DNA of 64,000 bases from Ixodes scapularis. Lineage: Eukaryota; Arthropoda; Arachnida; Ixodida; Ixodidae. Where the stretch lies: contig NW_024609839.1 of the NCBI RefSeq assembly GCF_016920785.2, positions 19,779,085 to 19,843,084 on the forward strand. The letters are read 5' to 3'. Of the stretch, positions 11,115 to 22,394 are shown in pieces. Made by a program: the position numbers and the translations under genes. Numbering within the stretch: the first letter of the stretch is position 1; each line of letters begins with the position of its first letter. The notes under the pieces are model-generated. The model was given only the letters and a program-made list of their open reading frames with translations, searched no databases and was not told where the DNA came from.

Positions 11115-11186
11115 AACATTCACGGGAGATCGATCCCGGTTCTACCGCGTGTGAAGCGGACGTCTTTCCCACTGAGGTACTAGGGC
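11115..11186 (-). tRNA. tRNA-Val(CAC)-like sequence, probably not functional
   Basis: Read from 11186 downwards, there is an A-box-like TACCTCAGTGGG, an anticodon arm TCCGC-TTCACAC-GCGGT with CAC at the anticodon position, and a B-box-like GGATCGATCTC between CGGGA and TCCCG. A T-rich stretch (GTTTTTATTTTTTT) follows, as expected for Pol III termination. The 5' GCCCTAG does not pair with the 3' side, so a mature acceptor stem cannot form. This suggests a tRNA pseudogene or a SINE head inside the TTAA-bounded element. Confidence 0.45.
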
Positions 11187-12140
11187 ATCTCTCTACAGGT
11201 GGATTGCTTTCCTTAGCAATAATTCAGCGGGTAACCTGTAAGTTGGAAAGTTTGCTGCCGATTTTCCTCTAGCAAAAGCACTCCCGGGTCAAAGTCGGGA
11301 AGCACCACGCATTGGCGACATTCGCACCTAGTAAAGAAATCGTACGCGTGCATATTCAACTTGAAGTAGACACGTCGTGCTTGACGTTTGCGCGAGCGAT
11401 GTCTTCAGCAAGAGAAGGGAGTGACGGCTCGGCGACGTCTTCGTGCAAATCGGCTTGGTGGTCGGGCGTGTCGTACGGGATGAATACCAATTCTTTTGAT
11501 CAGTCCCAAATTTCTCTTTTAAAGGTTGCCAGAATTCGCCGGTACCACGAACGACAGTTCTGAAATAGAGGCCCCACGCCCGTCGTCCGCTGCCATCGCT
11601 GTCCCCGCGAGTCCCACGACACGCAAAACGACGAACGCACAGAATGCTTCTGGTTGTGTGTGGAACGTTTTTTTTCAGTCAACGTATTTGCAACTTTTAG
11701 AAGCCATAAAAAATGGGTTTCATATTTTTTTCTATTTTTAATACTGAGTGTGTGCCTTCAGTGACCCACGACTTTGATTAAATTTGGTGGTCGCATCGAT
11801 ACCTTAGAAAACGGCCCGTGACCGCGGAAAAGAGAGTGAGCGAGACTCGAACCGGCCAGTTCTTGATCGGCGGTTTTCGGGCGGAAAGAAACCGAATTTC
11901 GAGCCGCAAATTCTGTTCTGGGTAGTTGAGCTCTCATATGTCACGTACAACTAAAAACCTCGGCGAGCATAAATACCCTGTCAGTGTCCCTTTAAATAAT
12001 GGTTTATCATTTAGTCAGTATCAGCACTAGTGAACAAAAGTATGCTCTCAATCATTCCTATGAATTAACTGTGTGCTTGCAATTTAATCGCGAACATTGT
12101 TTATGCTTGTGTCTAGAAATGTAACTCGTACCATAATCTA

Positions 12141-12854
12141 TTAAAGGGACATTGATAGGGTGTTTATGCTTGTTGAGGTTTTTGTTTGAACATGACCTGC
12201 AATATTCCAACTACCCAGAACATTACTTGCGGATCCAAATTGTTTGTTTCTGCTCAAAAACAGCCATTCTTGAATTGGTTGCTTGCTATCGCACTCACTC
12301 TCTTTTTCATGGTTATCTGGGGTTTGAACTGTATGTACCAAATATATTCAAAGTTTTGCATCATCTAAGGCACACATGGAACATTAAAAAAAAAGAAGAA
12401 TATGAATCACATTTTTGTGGTCTCCAAAAGCCAGCAAAAATGCTGATTGAAAAAAAAAATCCTGCACAGATCACAGGAAGTACTTATACATATCATATTC
12501 AATACAGCGACGTACTGCGGGCTGGATGATACAATGGTGACGCATGATGCACCAACGTTGCGACAGATGAGGGGGCTTTACTTCGGAACGGTCATTTGTG
12601 ATACCAGCCAATTGATCTTCAAGCGCACACATTGAGCGTTTGTCGTGCGAAATAATCGCACGAAAAACGGTGCACGCAAATTCGTCGTCGTCGTCTTTTC
12701 GGTTTCGAACTGCAGAGTTTTTTTGGCTTTAGTAAATATGTACGTGGCTGTGTATTAAAATATTTCCTGACTAGTCTTTTGACACAAATTAAATCGCCTG
12801 GCAAAAAAAATGAAAAAATATGCACATTTTTAGGGCGTGTTCGTGTCTCTTTAA
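12141..12854. mobile_element. TTAA-bounded inverted-repeat element, copy 2
   Basis: It begins TTAAAGGGACATTGATAGGG and ends GTTCGTGTCTCTTTAA, with TTAA at both borders, and spans 714 bp. The termini match copies 1 and 3, but the interior appears to be a different subfamily. No transposase-like frame is seen. It lies 146 bp from copy 1. Confidence 0.6.
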
Positions 12855-13275
12855 AGAAGGAAACCGAGGTGCAAGCTGGCACAGGTTAAACAAGGTGAAT
12901 TACCCAATACAGTAGTAGGGATTCATGAAGGATGATGCAAACACTGAAGTCTAAAACAATGGGCTAAAAATAAATAGGCAACCCTGAAGAGGGAGACACA
13001 AAGGCACTTTTTACAAATAATATTTTCCTGCTTACAACCACTCTACAAAGGGAATTCGTTCCCGGATATTGCAGCCTTCTACTGTACGCAACCCCGAAGG
13101 TCCCCAAGACAACAAACGAAACGAAGCAACCTACGAACCTCTGAGTAAATGTGGTTGAAAGAAGAATAGCTTGAGTTTTTAACCTAGGAAGTACAAAAAC
13201 GTCATACACAAGGTCAAGTTTCCGAAAACGGGTCGACATCGAACTTGTTTCTAATGAAAAAATACAGGCAAGAAT
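12855..13275. other. No gene recognised
   Basis: Short interval between two DNA elements. A 108-codon open frame on the minus strand has no recognisable domain. Confidence 0.4.
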
Positions 13276-13467
13276 CAGTGGTATAGCCAAGAATTTTTTT
13301 TTTTTTTTTTTAGGTTGGGGGGGGGGGTGGCTGGGATGTCCATTACTTGGGGTTCAGAGAGGGCTAAGGGGTCAAAATGCTTGTGTATAATATTATAGGG
13401 TCGGCTGGATTTCGGGGTGGGGCTGAAGCCCCATAAGCACCCCTCCCCCTCCCTGGCTACCTCCCTG
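13276..13467. mobile_element. Small inverted-repeat element, CAGTGG…GTAGCCA family
   Basis: The left end CAGTGGTATAGCCAAG is inverted at the right end as CCCTGGCTACCTCCCTG. Both ends are followed internally by homopolymer G/C or T runs. About 192 bp, non-coding, with no certain target duplication. The same terminus recurs at 1521, about 28350 and about 61830. Confidence 0.55.
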
Positions 13468-13527
13468 TACACCTGTTCCACTCAGAGTCGAAACACAGAA
13501 AGGGCTTAGTCAACGCGTTTCTATGCT

Positions 13528-13545
13528 TTATTATTATTATTATTG
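13528..13545. repeat. (TTA)n microsatellite
   Basis: Six uninterrupted TTA units. No function is implied. Confidence 0.8.
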
Positions 13546-14575
13546 ATTCTTGCAGTATATGCTTGTAGTCATTCCCTTCGGTCAAAACTATTTCAGCAGG
13601 ATCCTATAAGGGCGCAAAATTATTACATTTAATCAAGTGGTTTTTTTTTTTTGTTGCTTTTCTTGCAGAATTTTGTTGCAAAGATTGCATAAAAACAGGG
13701 ATCTGTATTTGGAACTGTGAAAACATTTGAGGGAATAGTTGTGAGCCTTTATGGTTCTGTTCTGAAAAAGTTTTGACCGAAGAGAATGTCCACAAATTTA
13801 TACTGAAAGAATCAGTAACAAAATTGAAGCTTGTAACTGTGGTGAATAAGTCTTCCCTATGTTTTGACTGTGAGTGGAAGAACTTTTTTAGCCTATATCT
13901 TTTTCCCTAGAACCAGGTTTGATGTCCCTTTCTTTTAGGAAGTTAATGTTGTGTATGGTGCTTTTCTATTCTCTAGGCTATAAGCTCGAGGGTATTCCCT
14001 GTTTCTTTGATCACATTTACACAGAGGTTAGTAGGTTGCTTCTTTGTATTTCTGTCCTTGAGTATGTTGGGGGTCGTGCTGAGTCCTGGACAGTGCAAGC
14101 TGAAATGTTAATGCAGTGACCGAAATCCACTGCTTGCTGGGCTTCTACAAGAGATGCTGAAGTAGCAATAAGAGGCGGTTTGAGGACAAGAGTGCATGGC
14201 CACTGCTATGCGACTCTGCCTGTTTCTCATTGTTTAGGAGCACCTCGATTTGAGTCATCTTTATGTTTTGCTATCGCCTAGCCGTGCTTGTTGGCGCCTC
14301 AATTATCTGGGCCGGTGGCCTTTGTCCCAGCCAAATAACTTTGTCCTATGACTCAGCAGGCAAACATAATGGTGACTATAAACAATCCCAGAAGCAGCAC
14401 GTCTGCAGCAAGGTGTGCGGTTCTCAACCATGACCAGGCCGAGTCAGGCATCATGCCACTGCAATCTCTTCTGAACGTTATATTTTTTCGCTACTTGAAG
14501 TTTTCTTGTTAAGGCAGTGCCACTGTTGTCAGTCGTCGCTTGGTCATTTCAGCTTCTAGCAACAATGACTGGACT
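13546..14575. other. No gene recognised
   Basis: A 66-codon plus frame at 13919-14119 has no recognisable domain. There are no repeats with visible termini. Confidence 0.4.
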
Positions 14576-15163
14576 GTAGGGCTGAGCATTGATTATAAAT
14601 TTAAACATCATTATAATTGCCATCCTTTAACCGATTATTAATAGATTAATCATTCTCATTCCTTTCCATGCATACTCAAAATTATATATATTTTTGTTTG
14701 CCTTTGCTGAATGTTTGATAAACAGTATACGAAATTGATTATGAATCAACTTCAATACATAGTTGACAACAGTTTGAGGACACACTCGCAGATTATTACT
14801 TGAGTTGCATGAGGCAAAGAGGTTTGTTGATATTCATCGGAAAGAGCGGCTTCCTTTGATTGTTCTCGCAACTCTAAACAGACACTCAATATATGTTAAA
14901 GTGGCCAGAGCACATGTAACCCTCTGCACCTTGTCTGGAGTACAAATCTTGCCCTTACAGTTTATTTTAGGTTAAAATTTCACCCAAACGTTGCCCTTCA
15001 TATACATGTACTCGGCCATTTCTCTATGGTAAAAGCATTTAATTTTGATTTTCTTTTGGTTCGTCAAAGTTTTACCGGTTGACCCGATAAACAGAATAAT
15101 CCAGATTAAAGCAATATTTGATTAATTGGTCGGTTATTCTATCCATTGTCCAGCCGTACTCTT
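14576..15163. mobile_element. Probable hAT-type non-autonomous element
   Basis: The left end TAGGGCTGAGCATTG is inverted at the right end as TTGTCCAGCCGTA. Both subterminal regions share GATTAAT and CCGATTATT words. A second right end of the same family lies at about 19960-20039 (ending GTGCCCAGCCCTA). TAGGGCTGGGC-type termini occur in hAT elements, but I could not identify an 8-bp target duplication. Confidence 0.45.
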
Positions 15164-16387
15164 TAATAGAAGGCACTAAGGTCCAGCAAAATATTTTTCT
15201 TTTGGAGATAGTTGTAAGTGGAAGTGCACCCATGGAAAGGGTTTCTTAAAGTCTCCCTCTATATGTTCTGTTGTGTGCCGCTTAATTAGAAACCTTTTTC
15301 TCCATTTAAATTTAGCTGAGCCCCAGTCTTCGGTACATTCATCATAAGAAATTTTTTTTATAGTGAAACTTCAAGGCAATGTCAAAATTATTGCAAGTTG
15401 AAGCAAACCAAAATCACAAAATGAAGTGATGGTTTCCTCTTTTGTTTAGAGAAAACTAATGTTTATCAATATTTTGTTTGAAGGTGCTTTTATGACAAAA
15501 GGTGTCGCCAACCTCTGCTCAAGACCATGTGGCTTGCGGCTTTAAAACCCATCACATTCAAGTGTTATTTAAATTTTTATCTTCATCATCATCATTTTCT
15601 TGAACCACAACATTATTTAGAGCACCAGTTTTACTAGGACACTTCCATTGGGGGGGCGGGGGGGGGGGGGGGGCGGGCCAGAGACTCATGTTCTTATTAA
15701 TTGTGCAATGACAGTGCAGCCACCAACCGCCATTTCTAGTGAAATAGCGGTCTGTGGTGTAACAGATCTAAGAATGAACAGTGTGGAATAATGAAAAACA
15801 GTCAACTCCTGTTTTTCCAAGGTCCAGTGACTTGCTTCTGCAGGCATTTATGGTTTTCCAATGCAGTGTAAATGTGATCAAACCAAAAGAGAAGATGTGC
15901 TGCATTAATGGTCCCTAGACCTTCCGAGTGGTGATGCTCCTCCTCACCTTTTTCTAGGCAACGAGCGAGAGGTCTCTTCACTAACGTAATCCATCTTGGG
16001 CTTCTGGTATAACGAAGGCCACTGGGAGGGGCTTGAGGGCAGTCTGCCTCGAGGGGAAGTTGACTTCTTGATTGCTGCTACTTGGGGACTCCAAGATAGA
16101 TGGACGAGGCTTCTCAGCAGACCTAGGCTATCCAGGAGTTTGGGGTGGGCATGCCCCTCTGTGTTATGGATGTTTGCGAGTTGTGTTACTTTCCTACATG
16201 GCGACAGCCGCCTCCTGTGCATAAGTGAACTGGTGCTCATCTTTTGTGTATGGTTGCTATTCATGTCACTGAAGGAAGCTTTACACTTCCGGTGTGGCAT
16301 GTCATTTATTTGGCAGCTAGAAAAGCTGTTGCTTGAAGTCAATGTTCAGGTTCTTGGTTTTTGGAGGACCGGAAATATTTTCTAATA
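15164..16387. other. No gene recognised; contains a G-homopolymer
   Basis: Includes a G run with single C interruptions at 15650-15677. Overlapping open frames at 15944-16385 on both strands lack recognisable domains. Confidence 0.4.
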
Positions 16388-17306
16388 CACTTGACTCTCA
16401 GTATACTCAAACTCCTGAAAGCCACAGACTTTAATTTGAAATGTGAGAAGTTTGAATTATCGGAAAAATATGGAAAAGTGATATGAGGCAAAGTATGAAA
16501 TCGCTATAGGAATAACTACATATACCAAGCCGTTTTTTATACTATCCTCTGCACAGGCCTATTTAAAAAAGGGCACACATAAAACATTGGTGAGGCTTAA
16601 AGCAAATATTAATATTGGCCGAATATTTTCTAATTAAATATAGAATAGTTTCTCAAAGCCTTTTACTACTGTTGTGCCGTGCTTAAACAAAAATTCAGCT
16701 TAACTTGTGAAGGCTGTTCCCAACCTTCCCCTTGTCCACTTCTAAGCTCAGTTCGTTTTAATATAACTACATCTATGAACTGTGGCCTCTGTAAGTCCAA
16801 TGCCTACATTGGGGTGGCATGTAAATGACAGATTTCACATAAAATTAAACCTAAAGAAACGCCCAGCTATCCTAATCGAAGGAATTTATAAATCTGCTTG
16901 CTATATGCAAAATATTCTTTCTTTCATCTGGAATTTAATCCCCCTTAGAAAAATCAAAGAAGCACAAATAATGAAAGCAGATTGTCAGGACAGTGCTCCT
17001 TGCATAATTGGGATGGCTTAGTCTCACCGAGTATGCTTCTCACCTAGCACCCGTATACTGCGGCAAAGCAATGACCACGAGCTTCGTGTGTATTGCTTTT
17101 CCGGAGTACACAGGTGCTCGAAGAAAAGCGCACTCAACGGGGCTAACCCTCCGCAATGGACAAATAGTGTGAATGGAGCGAAAACATTGTTTGAATTAAA
17201 CAGCTTATAGATGCATTAAAATTTAGCGAAAAAACTAAATTTTAAAATTTGTTTGAATTAACTGGCAGTACAAAATATCAGAGTTTGAATTATTGCGAGT
17301 CCACTG
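16388..17306. mobile_element. pogo/Tigger-like non-autonomous element
   Basis: TA dinucleotides flank both ends (16386-16387 and 17307-17308). The left end CACTTGACTCTCAGTATACTCAAACTC is present with an inverted counterpart at the right whose reverse begins CAGTGGACTCGCAATAATTC. CAGT(G/C)GACTC…AATTC…AACTC is the pattern of pogo-group Tc1/mariner termini, which duplicate TA. GTTTGAATTA words repeat near both ends. No DDE transposase frame is visible in the 919 bp. Confidence 0.6.
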
Positions 17307-18645
17307 TACTTTTTTTAGTTCAGACAAAACAGTATTTAGTGGCAGCTGTCAATGCAAATAGTAGTGGTTGTTTACTTCATATACTTTTTTTCAGGTGCCG
17401 TAGTTTTACAGTTTTAGAGGATTTTAAACGATCACATGAAATTGGTAGTACAGCACATCATTATGCTGTAACTCGCCTCTGGCAAGCACATTCCAGGGTT
17501 ACAAGCAGATTATACTTTTTCATGAAGCCATATGAGTGGCAATTCTTCGGTTTTCTGCTTGTCTAGTTTGGTAGAAACATTGTTCCGAAATGGTGACATG
17601 AAAAGAAGCTATTAGTCTAAATTAAATTTTTTTGTCTTGATCCTATAAGTGAATTGCTCTCATATCATTTTGCAGGCATTGCGCTGAGGCTTGGGCCATG
17701 TGGAACTGGAGGCAGCCAAGTCATCAAAGAAGATAGGACTTCGGCTCATTCAGAAACCATGTGAACTATGGCACAAGAGGCCCAGGGCACCGGGACAGCT
17801 GGCTGAATAAACAGTTAAGCCTTTTAAACATTGAAGTGTGTGCTATCCCAAGGAGAGTAGTTTGAAGGGGATTAGAGTTTTAGACCTCAAGGCAAATAAA
17901 TGTATTTTTTCCTGCCAAAGGTTGGATACTTCTTGAACAGCCCTGATGCAAAAACACGAAAGAGTTATACAAAGAAGGCGGACAGGACAAACATCTTTCG
18001 AATTTCAACACATTGGTGTCTTCTTTTGCTGGTATAAATTGACTAACCTGGGGACATGCACTTTTAATCTGACAGTAAATCGAACTGATGACCCTTTCTT
18101 ACAGTGTCCATTGAATTCATGATCAGTTAACCAACAGCCTGGCCACCAACACCTTTGAAATTTTTGGACTAGGCAATATATATATCCTTCGGAGACTATA
18201 TTCTTGTGAAATCGGTAAACTGTTTCTCTGTTGTTTGTTTGCCTAGTAGATAACATACACTGTAAATGACACCAATTTCCTTCGTACGGGGTGACAAGAA
18301 ACATTGCACATCATTTGTGCCAGACTTCGGAGGTGGTTGTTGGAAAGCTAATGCAACTGCAATTTACCCTAGACTTTGATTATCATGAGCAATTGCAACT
18401 AGGTAGGTTTTGTCGACCTTTTTTTCTTTTTGCACAGCGAAGCAGCAGGTGCTGTAACATGAAGGTTCAATAAGAATGGGTGCGTCATATGATGTTCAGA
18501 TCACAAAGACCTCAATCCGGATGCCTCCTAGCTGATCCACCCCAGTGCCTTGAGTGCATTACAGTGATGCCTAGAGCTTGATTATTGTTGCCTGAAACAT
18601 GATGAACCTACAAACACAAACATCTGTTCTTGCATGTTATTTTGC
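17307..18645. other. No certain gene; possible terminal exon near 17676
   Basis: CATTTTGCAG precedes 17676, and AATAAA lies at 17806-17811 downstream, so a spliced 3' exon ending near 17825 is conceivable. Its frames are short (under 35 codons) and unrecognised. The rest of the interval is unremarkable AT-rich sequence. Confidence 0.25.
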
Positions 18646-18649
18646 CTTT

Positions 18650-19860
18650 AGATTGGGGAGAAAACTGCCGTCTGGTATACCTTTAGTGGCAATGAAAATG
18701 CCACAGCTAGCATTATTTGCCCCATGGCCTAGGTGAAAATGACCTTCGGCTATGCCTTTGTGGCCAGGCAAATGTCACATTGTTTTTTGCTCAATGGCCG
18801 AGGTGAAAACAAAGCCAGGCTAATGCCGCGTCGGTATTTGCTCCATGGCCAGGCTGAAAACGACCCTCGGATATACCTTTGTGGCCTAGCAGATGCCGGC
18901 CCTCGTTCTTTGCGCAATAGCCGAGATGAAATCAAGGCCTCGGTGGCCTAGCAAATGCCGGCCCTCGGTCTTTGCTTAATGGCCGAGGTAAAATCAAGGC
19001 CTCGGTTTCCTAGCACATGCCGGCCCTTGTTTTTTGCCCAATGGCCGAGGTGAAAACGAGACCTCGTTTATACATCTGTGGCCAGGCTAATGCCGCGTCG
19101 GTATTTGCTCATTGGCCAGGCTGAAAACGACCCTCGGATATACCTTTGTGGCCTAGCAGATGCCGGCCCTCGTTCTTTGCTCAATGGCCGAGATGAAAAC
19201 AAGGCCTCGGTGGCCTAGCAAATGCCTGCCCTCGGTCTTTGCTTAATGGCCGAGGTGAAATCAAGGCCTCGGTGGCCTAGCACATGCCGGCCCTTGTTTT
19301 TTGCCCAATGGCCGAGGTGGCCAGGCTAATGCCGCGTCGGTATTTGCTCCATGGCCAGGCTGAAAACGACCCTCGGATATACCTTTGTGGCCTAGCAGAT
19401 GCCGGCCCTCGTTCTTTGCTCAATGGCCAAGGTGAAAACAAGGCCTCGGTGGCCTAGCAAATCCCGGCCCTCGGTCTTTGCTTAATGGCCGAGGTGAAAT
19501 CAAGGCCTCGGTGACCTAGCAAATGCCGGTCCTTGTTATTTGCCCAATGGCCAAGGTGAAAACAAGACCTCGGTGGCCTGGCAAATGCAGGCCCTCGTTT
19601 TTTTGCCCTGTGGCCGAGGTGAAAACAAGGCCTTGGCAACTGGGCAAATGCCGGGCTAGGCCCTTCCTTGGTGGCCAACATGTAAAAAAATACCTTGGAT
19701 GGCCGGGAGTTTTTCGAGCACTGCCCTTTTCCAATGGCCGAGCTGAATTGGAGGCATCGGTGGCCTGGCTTTTGCCGACCATGGTTTTTGGTTGTCCACC
19801 GAGGATTTGCCGGTGGCCGACCAAATTGATCGTTGGCCTAGCAATGGCCGAGGCATGGCC
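18650..19860. repeat. 62-bp satellite array with higher-order structure
   Basis: Units of about 62 bp carry AATGGCCGAGGTGAAAAC, AAGGCCTCGGTGGCCTAGC and ATGCCGGCCCTCG. Successive AATGGCCGAG starts at 19183, 19245 and 19307 are exactly 62 bp apart. A variant block with CGACCCTCGGATATACC recurs at 18861, 19128 and 19367 (spacing 267 and 239 bp), showing multimer-level amplification. Because 62 is not a multiple of 3, open frames across it arise from variants and indels. Divergence increases towards 19680-19860. Confidence 0.9.
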
Positions 19861-19959
19861 GATGATTTTAGAAAATTCTGTGCTACTTGGGTACTCGTCT
19901 ACCTCTGCGTGGTGAATGCGTTGCATTTTTACTCTTCCGACTGTTTCTCACATTTCGCC

Positions 19960-20039
19960 CGATTAACCGGTTAAGTTTGTCGCAATTAAAGAATTATTTG
20001 ATTAATCGGTAGGTTCATTGATGAAGTGCCCAGCCCTAC
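19960..20039. mobile_element. Right terminus of the TAGGGCTGGGC element family
   Basis: GATTAACCGG, TTGATTAATCGG and the final GTGCCCAGCCCTA match the inverted right end of the element at 14576-15163. No matching left end is seen nearby. Either the 62-bp satellite expanded inside this element or the copy is truncated. Confidence 0.4.
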
Positions 20040-20727
20040 TTATACTATTTTTGTAACAAACAGACGTTTGGTGGTAGCAAGCATCCGGGGCGTGGAACGA
20101 ATCCTTCTCGAAGCTGTGGGCGCATTCAAATCAGTGTCACAAGCTGCCCGCTACTAAACACGGTCCCCGACTTGACGGAACTCACTCGTGCACCGCGATC
20201 TGGCACTTGACCACATCGAGAAGCGTCCAGAACAGAGTCAGCACGAAGGCCACTATGACCTGGAAGAGACGAGCGCAGTATATACACAGCACTAATGCTC
20301 CGACGTACGCAAATGATTGTACCGGGCGCGTATTCGAAAAAGCCGGTTGGAGTACGTCTCCAGGCTAATGTTGGCACTCTGATTGGCCCGTTTTCACGGA
20401 TGTCACCTCTCCTGGCTGATGGGGTAATGAGAGGAGATTGGGGGGGGGGGGGGGGCGGGGGGGGGGGCTTAGGTTTAAGTCTACTGTAGGATTCGACCCA
20501 GAAATGTTTTGGCTCGGCCACAGAGCGCGAGCTCGGCAACTGATACCAAGCTGTAAGACAAAATATTAAGGAACTTTACCCACAACACTCTCCTACCTCC
20601 CCCCAGTAGAAGAGGCAATGTGACGTCCGTTAAAAATCACGCCAATCAAAGTGCCGAAATTGGCCTGCATACCTACTTCACCAGCTTTTCCTGATGCGCG
20701 TACGGGCCGGTTCGATAGGAATAATAC
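20040..20727. other. No gene recognised; contains a G-homopolymer
   Basis: A run of G with one C lies at about 20440-20468. Open frames crossing it are compositional. No other structure is seen. Confidence 0.4.
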
Positions 20728-20886
20728 GTAGTTTTAGGGAACCGTTTTTCCACATCCTGTACCGTACGATGGGCCATCCGGTATGCACTGAGCATGCGCT
20801 ACCACAGAATTCTCACATATGCGCAGTTCGTACTGCAAGGGCCATCCTAGCGCATGGGATGTACAAAAACGGTTTCCTAAAACTCT
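20728..20886. mobile_element. Palindromic MITE 1 of cluster
   Basis: Left arm TAGTTTTAGGGAACCGTTTTT…CATCC is inverted at the right as GGATGTACAAAAACGGTTTCCTAAAACT. The arms are about 45 bp over a 160-bp element. There is no coding capacity. It is followed at once by the next palindrome. Confidence 0.65.
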
Positions 20887-20897
20887 CTAATGGTGAG

Positions 20898-21005
20898 GTT
20901 TAGTAGATCGTTCCGATACCTCCGATAACGATACGATGCGCGGGCAAAGGCTGAGGCGGAGCATTGGGTATCATTATCGGAGTCATAGGAACGACCTAAT
21001 AAAAC
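20898..21005. mobile_element. Palindromic MITE 2 of cluster
   Basis: Left arm GTTTAGTAGATCGTTCCGATA…TCCGATAACGATA is inverted at the right (TATCATTATCGGAGTC…GGAACGACCTAATAAAAC). The arms are about 38 bp in 108 bp. The 13-bp direct repeat TAAAACTCTCTAA lies at 20878-20890 and 21000-21012, so it brackets the palindrome. Confidence 0.65.
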
Positions 21006-21012
21006 TCTCTAA

Positions 21013-21506
21013 CGAAACTCGACTTTTCGTCCCGTATAAATGAACTACCACTCGCAGATATCTGAAACTCCGAAAATTGGAGCAGCGGCGGTAATATATA
21101 GTGCCAAAGATTGAGAATATATATGACCTTGCTTAGATCATTGTTCTGCGTCTTGCCTGGCTTGATCATCGAAACTACCCAAGAGAGATTCCACTCTTGT
21201 GGAAGATTTTAGTAGCATGCCTGATGCGCATCTCTTATTAATTTATTATTAAACAGTGTAACATCACCAAGATAACCGATATTTCTTTTTCTTGCAGACA
21301 AGGTGTTTTTTTTTTCCTCTGAAATATAATATACTAAAGGCGCCTACAATGCCATTTCTTGGTAAGATAAATATCTGCCTTAGGTGAACGGTGGCTCTTG
21401 GCGAAATTTTCTTTTTTTCTTTTATATCTTTTCATACAGGTAAGGTCTTGTTTCAAACCTTCGCATTTTACCCCAGGCGGGAGCGTCTCGTTGGGGAGTT
21501 TGTGAA
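21013..21506. other. No gene recognised
   Basis: Spacer between palindromic elements. The T-rich tract at 21305-21320 and the short minus frame have no identifiable features. Confidence 0.4.
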
Positions 21507-21620
21507 GAGTTTCAGTAGATCGTTCCAATTACTTCGATAAAGATACCCAACTTTTGCGGACGCGTCGTATCGTTATCAGGTACCGTTATCTCGAGTTACC
21601 GAAACGATTTACTAACACTC
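21507..21620. mobile_element. Palindromic MITE 3, related to MITE 2
   Basis: Left arm GAGTTTCAGTAGATCGTTCC is inverted at the right as AACGATTTACTAACACTC. The GTAGATCGTTCC core and CGATAA/CGATAC words are shared with the palindrome at 20898-21005, so these are diverged copies of one family about 110 bp long. Confidence 0.6.
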
Positions 21621-21966
21621 TATTCGCACGGAGTTGCGAAATTCTGCAGCGCGCCGTTTATTTACGCTGGCCGAAAAGGGTTTCAATTTCTCGATCGGAC
21701 TGGGTACTTCGTAGCGCACTCACTTTGTTCCGGGTTGTCGTCCCCCTGGCAGCGGCACCTCACCGACTCGCTAACGTGGTTCTGCGTCCAAGAAAAGGCC
21801 GTAAGAAAAAAGCCTGCTCGGTGCCGGAGCCGATGGAGCGAAACTTCTTTGGTCGATTGTGGCGCGTGGCTGTTAGGGTAGGACTAGATTGGATTGGATT
21901 ATGGCGGCTGAACCCTTTTTATCGGGCGATGAGAGCCCATACTAGAGCCACTAAATGAACTACGCT

Positions 21967-22124
21967 TAAGCCTAGTTCACATGCAGCGGTTTTGGCCCTA
22001 GAGCGGCGCGATTTCTGCCGTCGCGGCGCTCTGGCCAGCACCAGCGGTTGAGCGGCACGAGGGCCGCGACGGCGGAAATCGCGCAGCTTTAGGGCCAAAA
22101 TCGCTGCATGTGAAACACGCTTTA
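21967..22124. mobile_element. Palindromic MITE 4, AGTTCACATGCAGCG termini
   Basis: TAAGCCTAGTTCACATGCAG at the left is inverted at the right as CTGCATGTGAAACACGCTTTA. The arms extend about 58 bp through TTTTGGCCCTA and GCGATTT(C/T)(T/C)GCCGTCGCGGC around a short spacer. 158 bp, GC-rich, non-coding. This resembles the GGC(T/C)(T/A)AGTTCACA termini seen in several animal MITE families. Confidence 0.7.
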
Positions 22125-22394
22125 GTGTATCGGCACTCTTTTCCCCGATATTGGCGTAGGTGCCGGCATCTTGCCTGCGCAGAGCCGTAGCCTCCTCTGT
22201 ACTCACAAAACCTGGCAGCTCGACGACAGAGCCATAGAGTGCCCGGTCGCAGATTTGGAGCGCGAGGATCTGGTAGCAGAGAGCATGTATGTATGTATGT
22301 ATGTATTTATAAGGTGATTCCTTTTGAATCGGGCGTCTACTAAAAAGACGCAAAAAAAGAAAAGCTAAAAGCGGAGTGTATCCAGTACTTAGCT

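Larger units (their letters stand above)
10336..11995. mobile_element. TTAA-bounded inverted-repeat element, copy 1
   Basis: It begins TTAAAGGGACACTGACA and ends TGTCAGTGTCCCTTTAA. Internal blocks (GGACTACCCAATTAATATTT near the left end; GAACCGGCCAGTTCT and ATCGGCGGTTTTCGGGCGG near the right) are shared with the copy at 59188-59723. Relative to that 536-bp copy, it carries about 1.1 kb of extra sequence between about 10570 and 11660, including a THAP relic and a tRNA-like sequence. TTAA at both borders suggests a piggyBac-like target, but no transposase is visible. Confidence 0.75.

Noticed and set aside
19454..19926. Repetitive minus-strand proteins with FHLGH motifs
   Set aside because: These frames follow the 62-bp satellite, whose unit length is not a multiple of three. 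They stay open only over part of the array and have no start or splice context.
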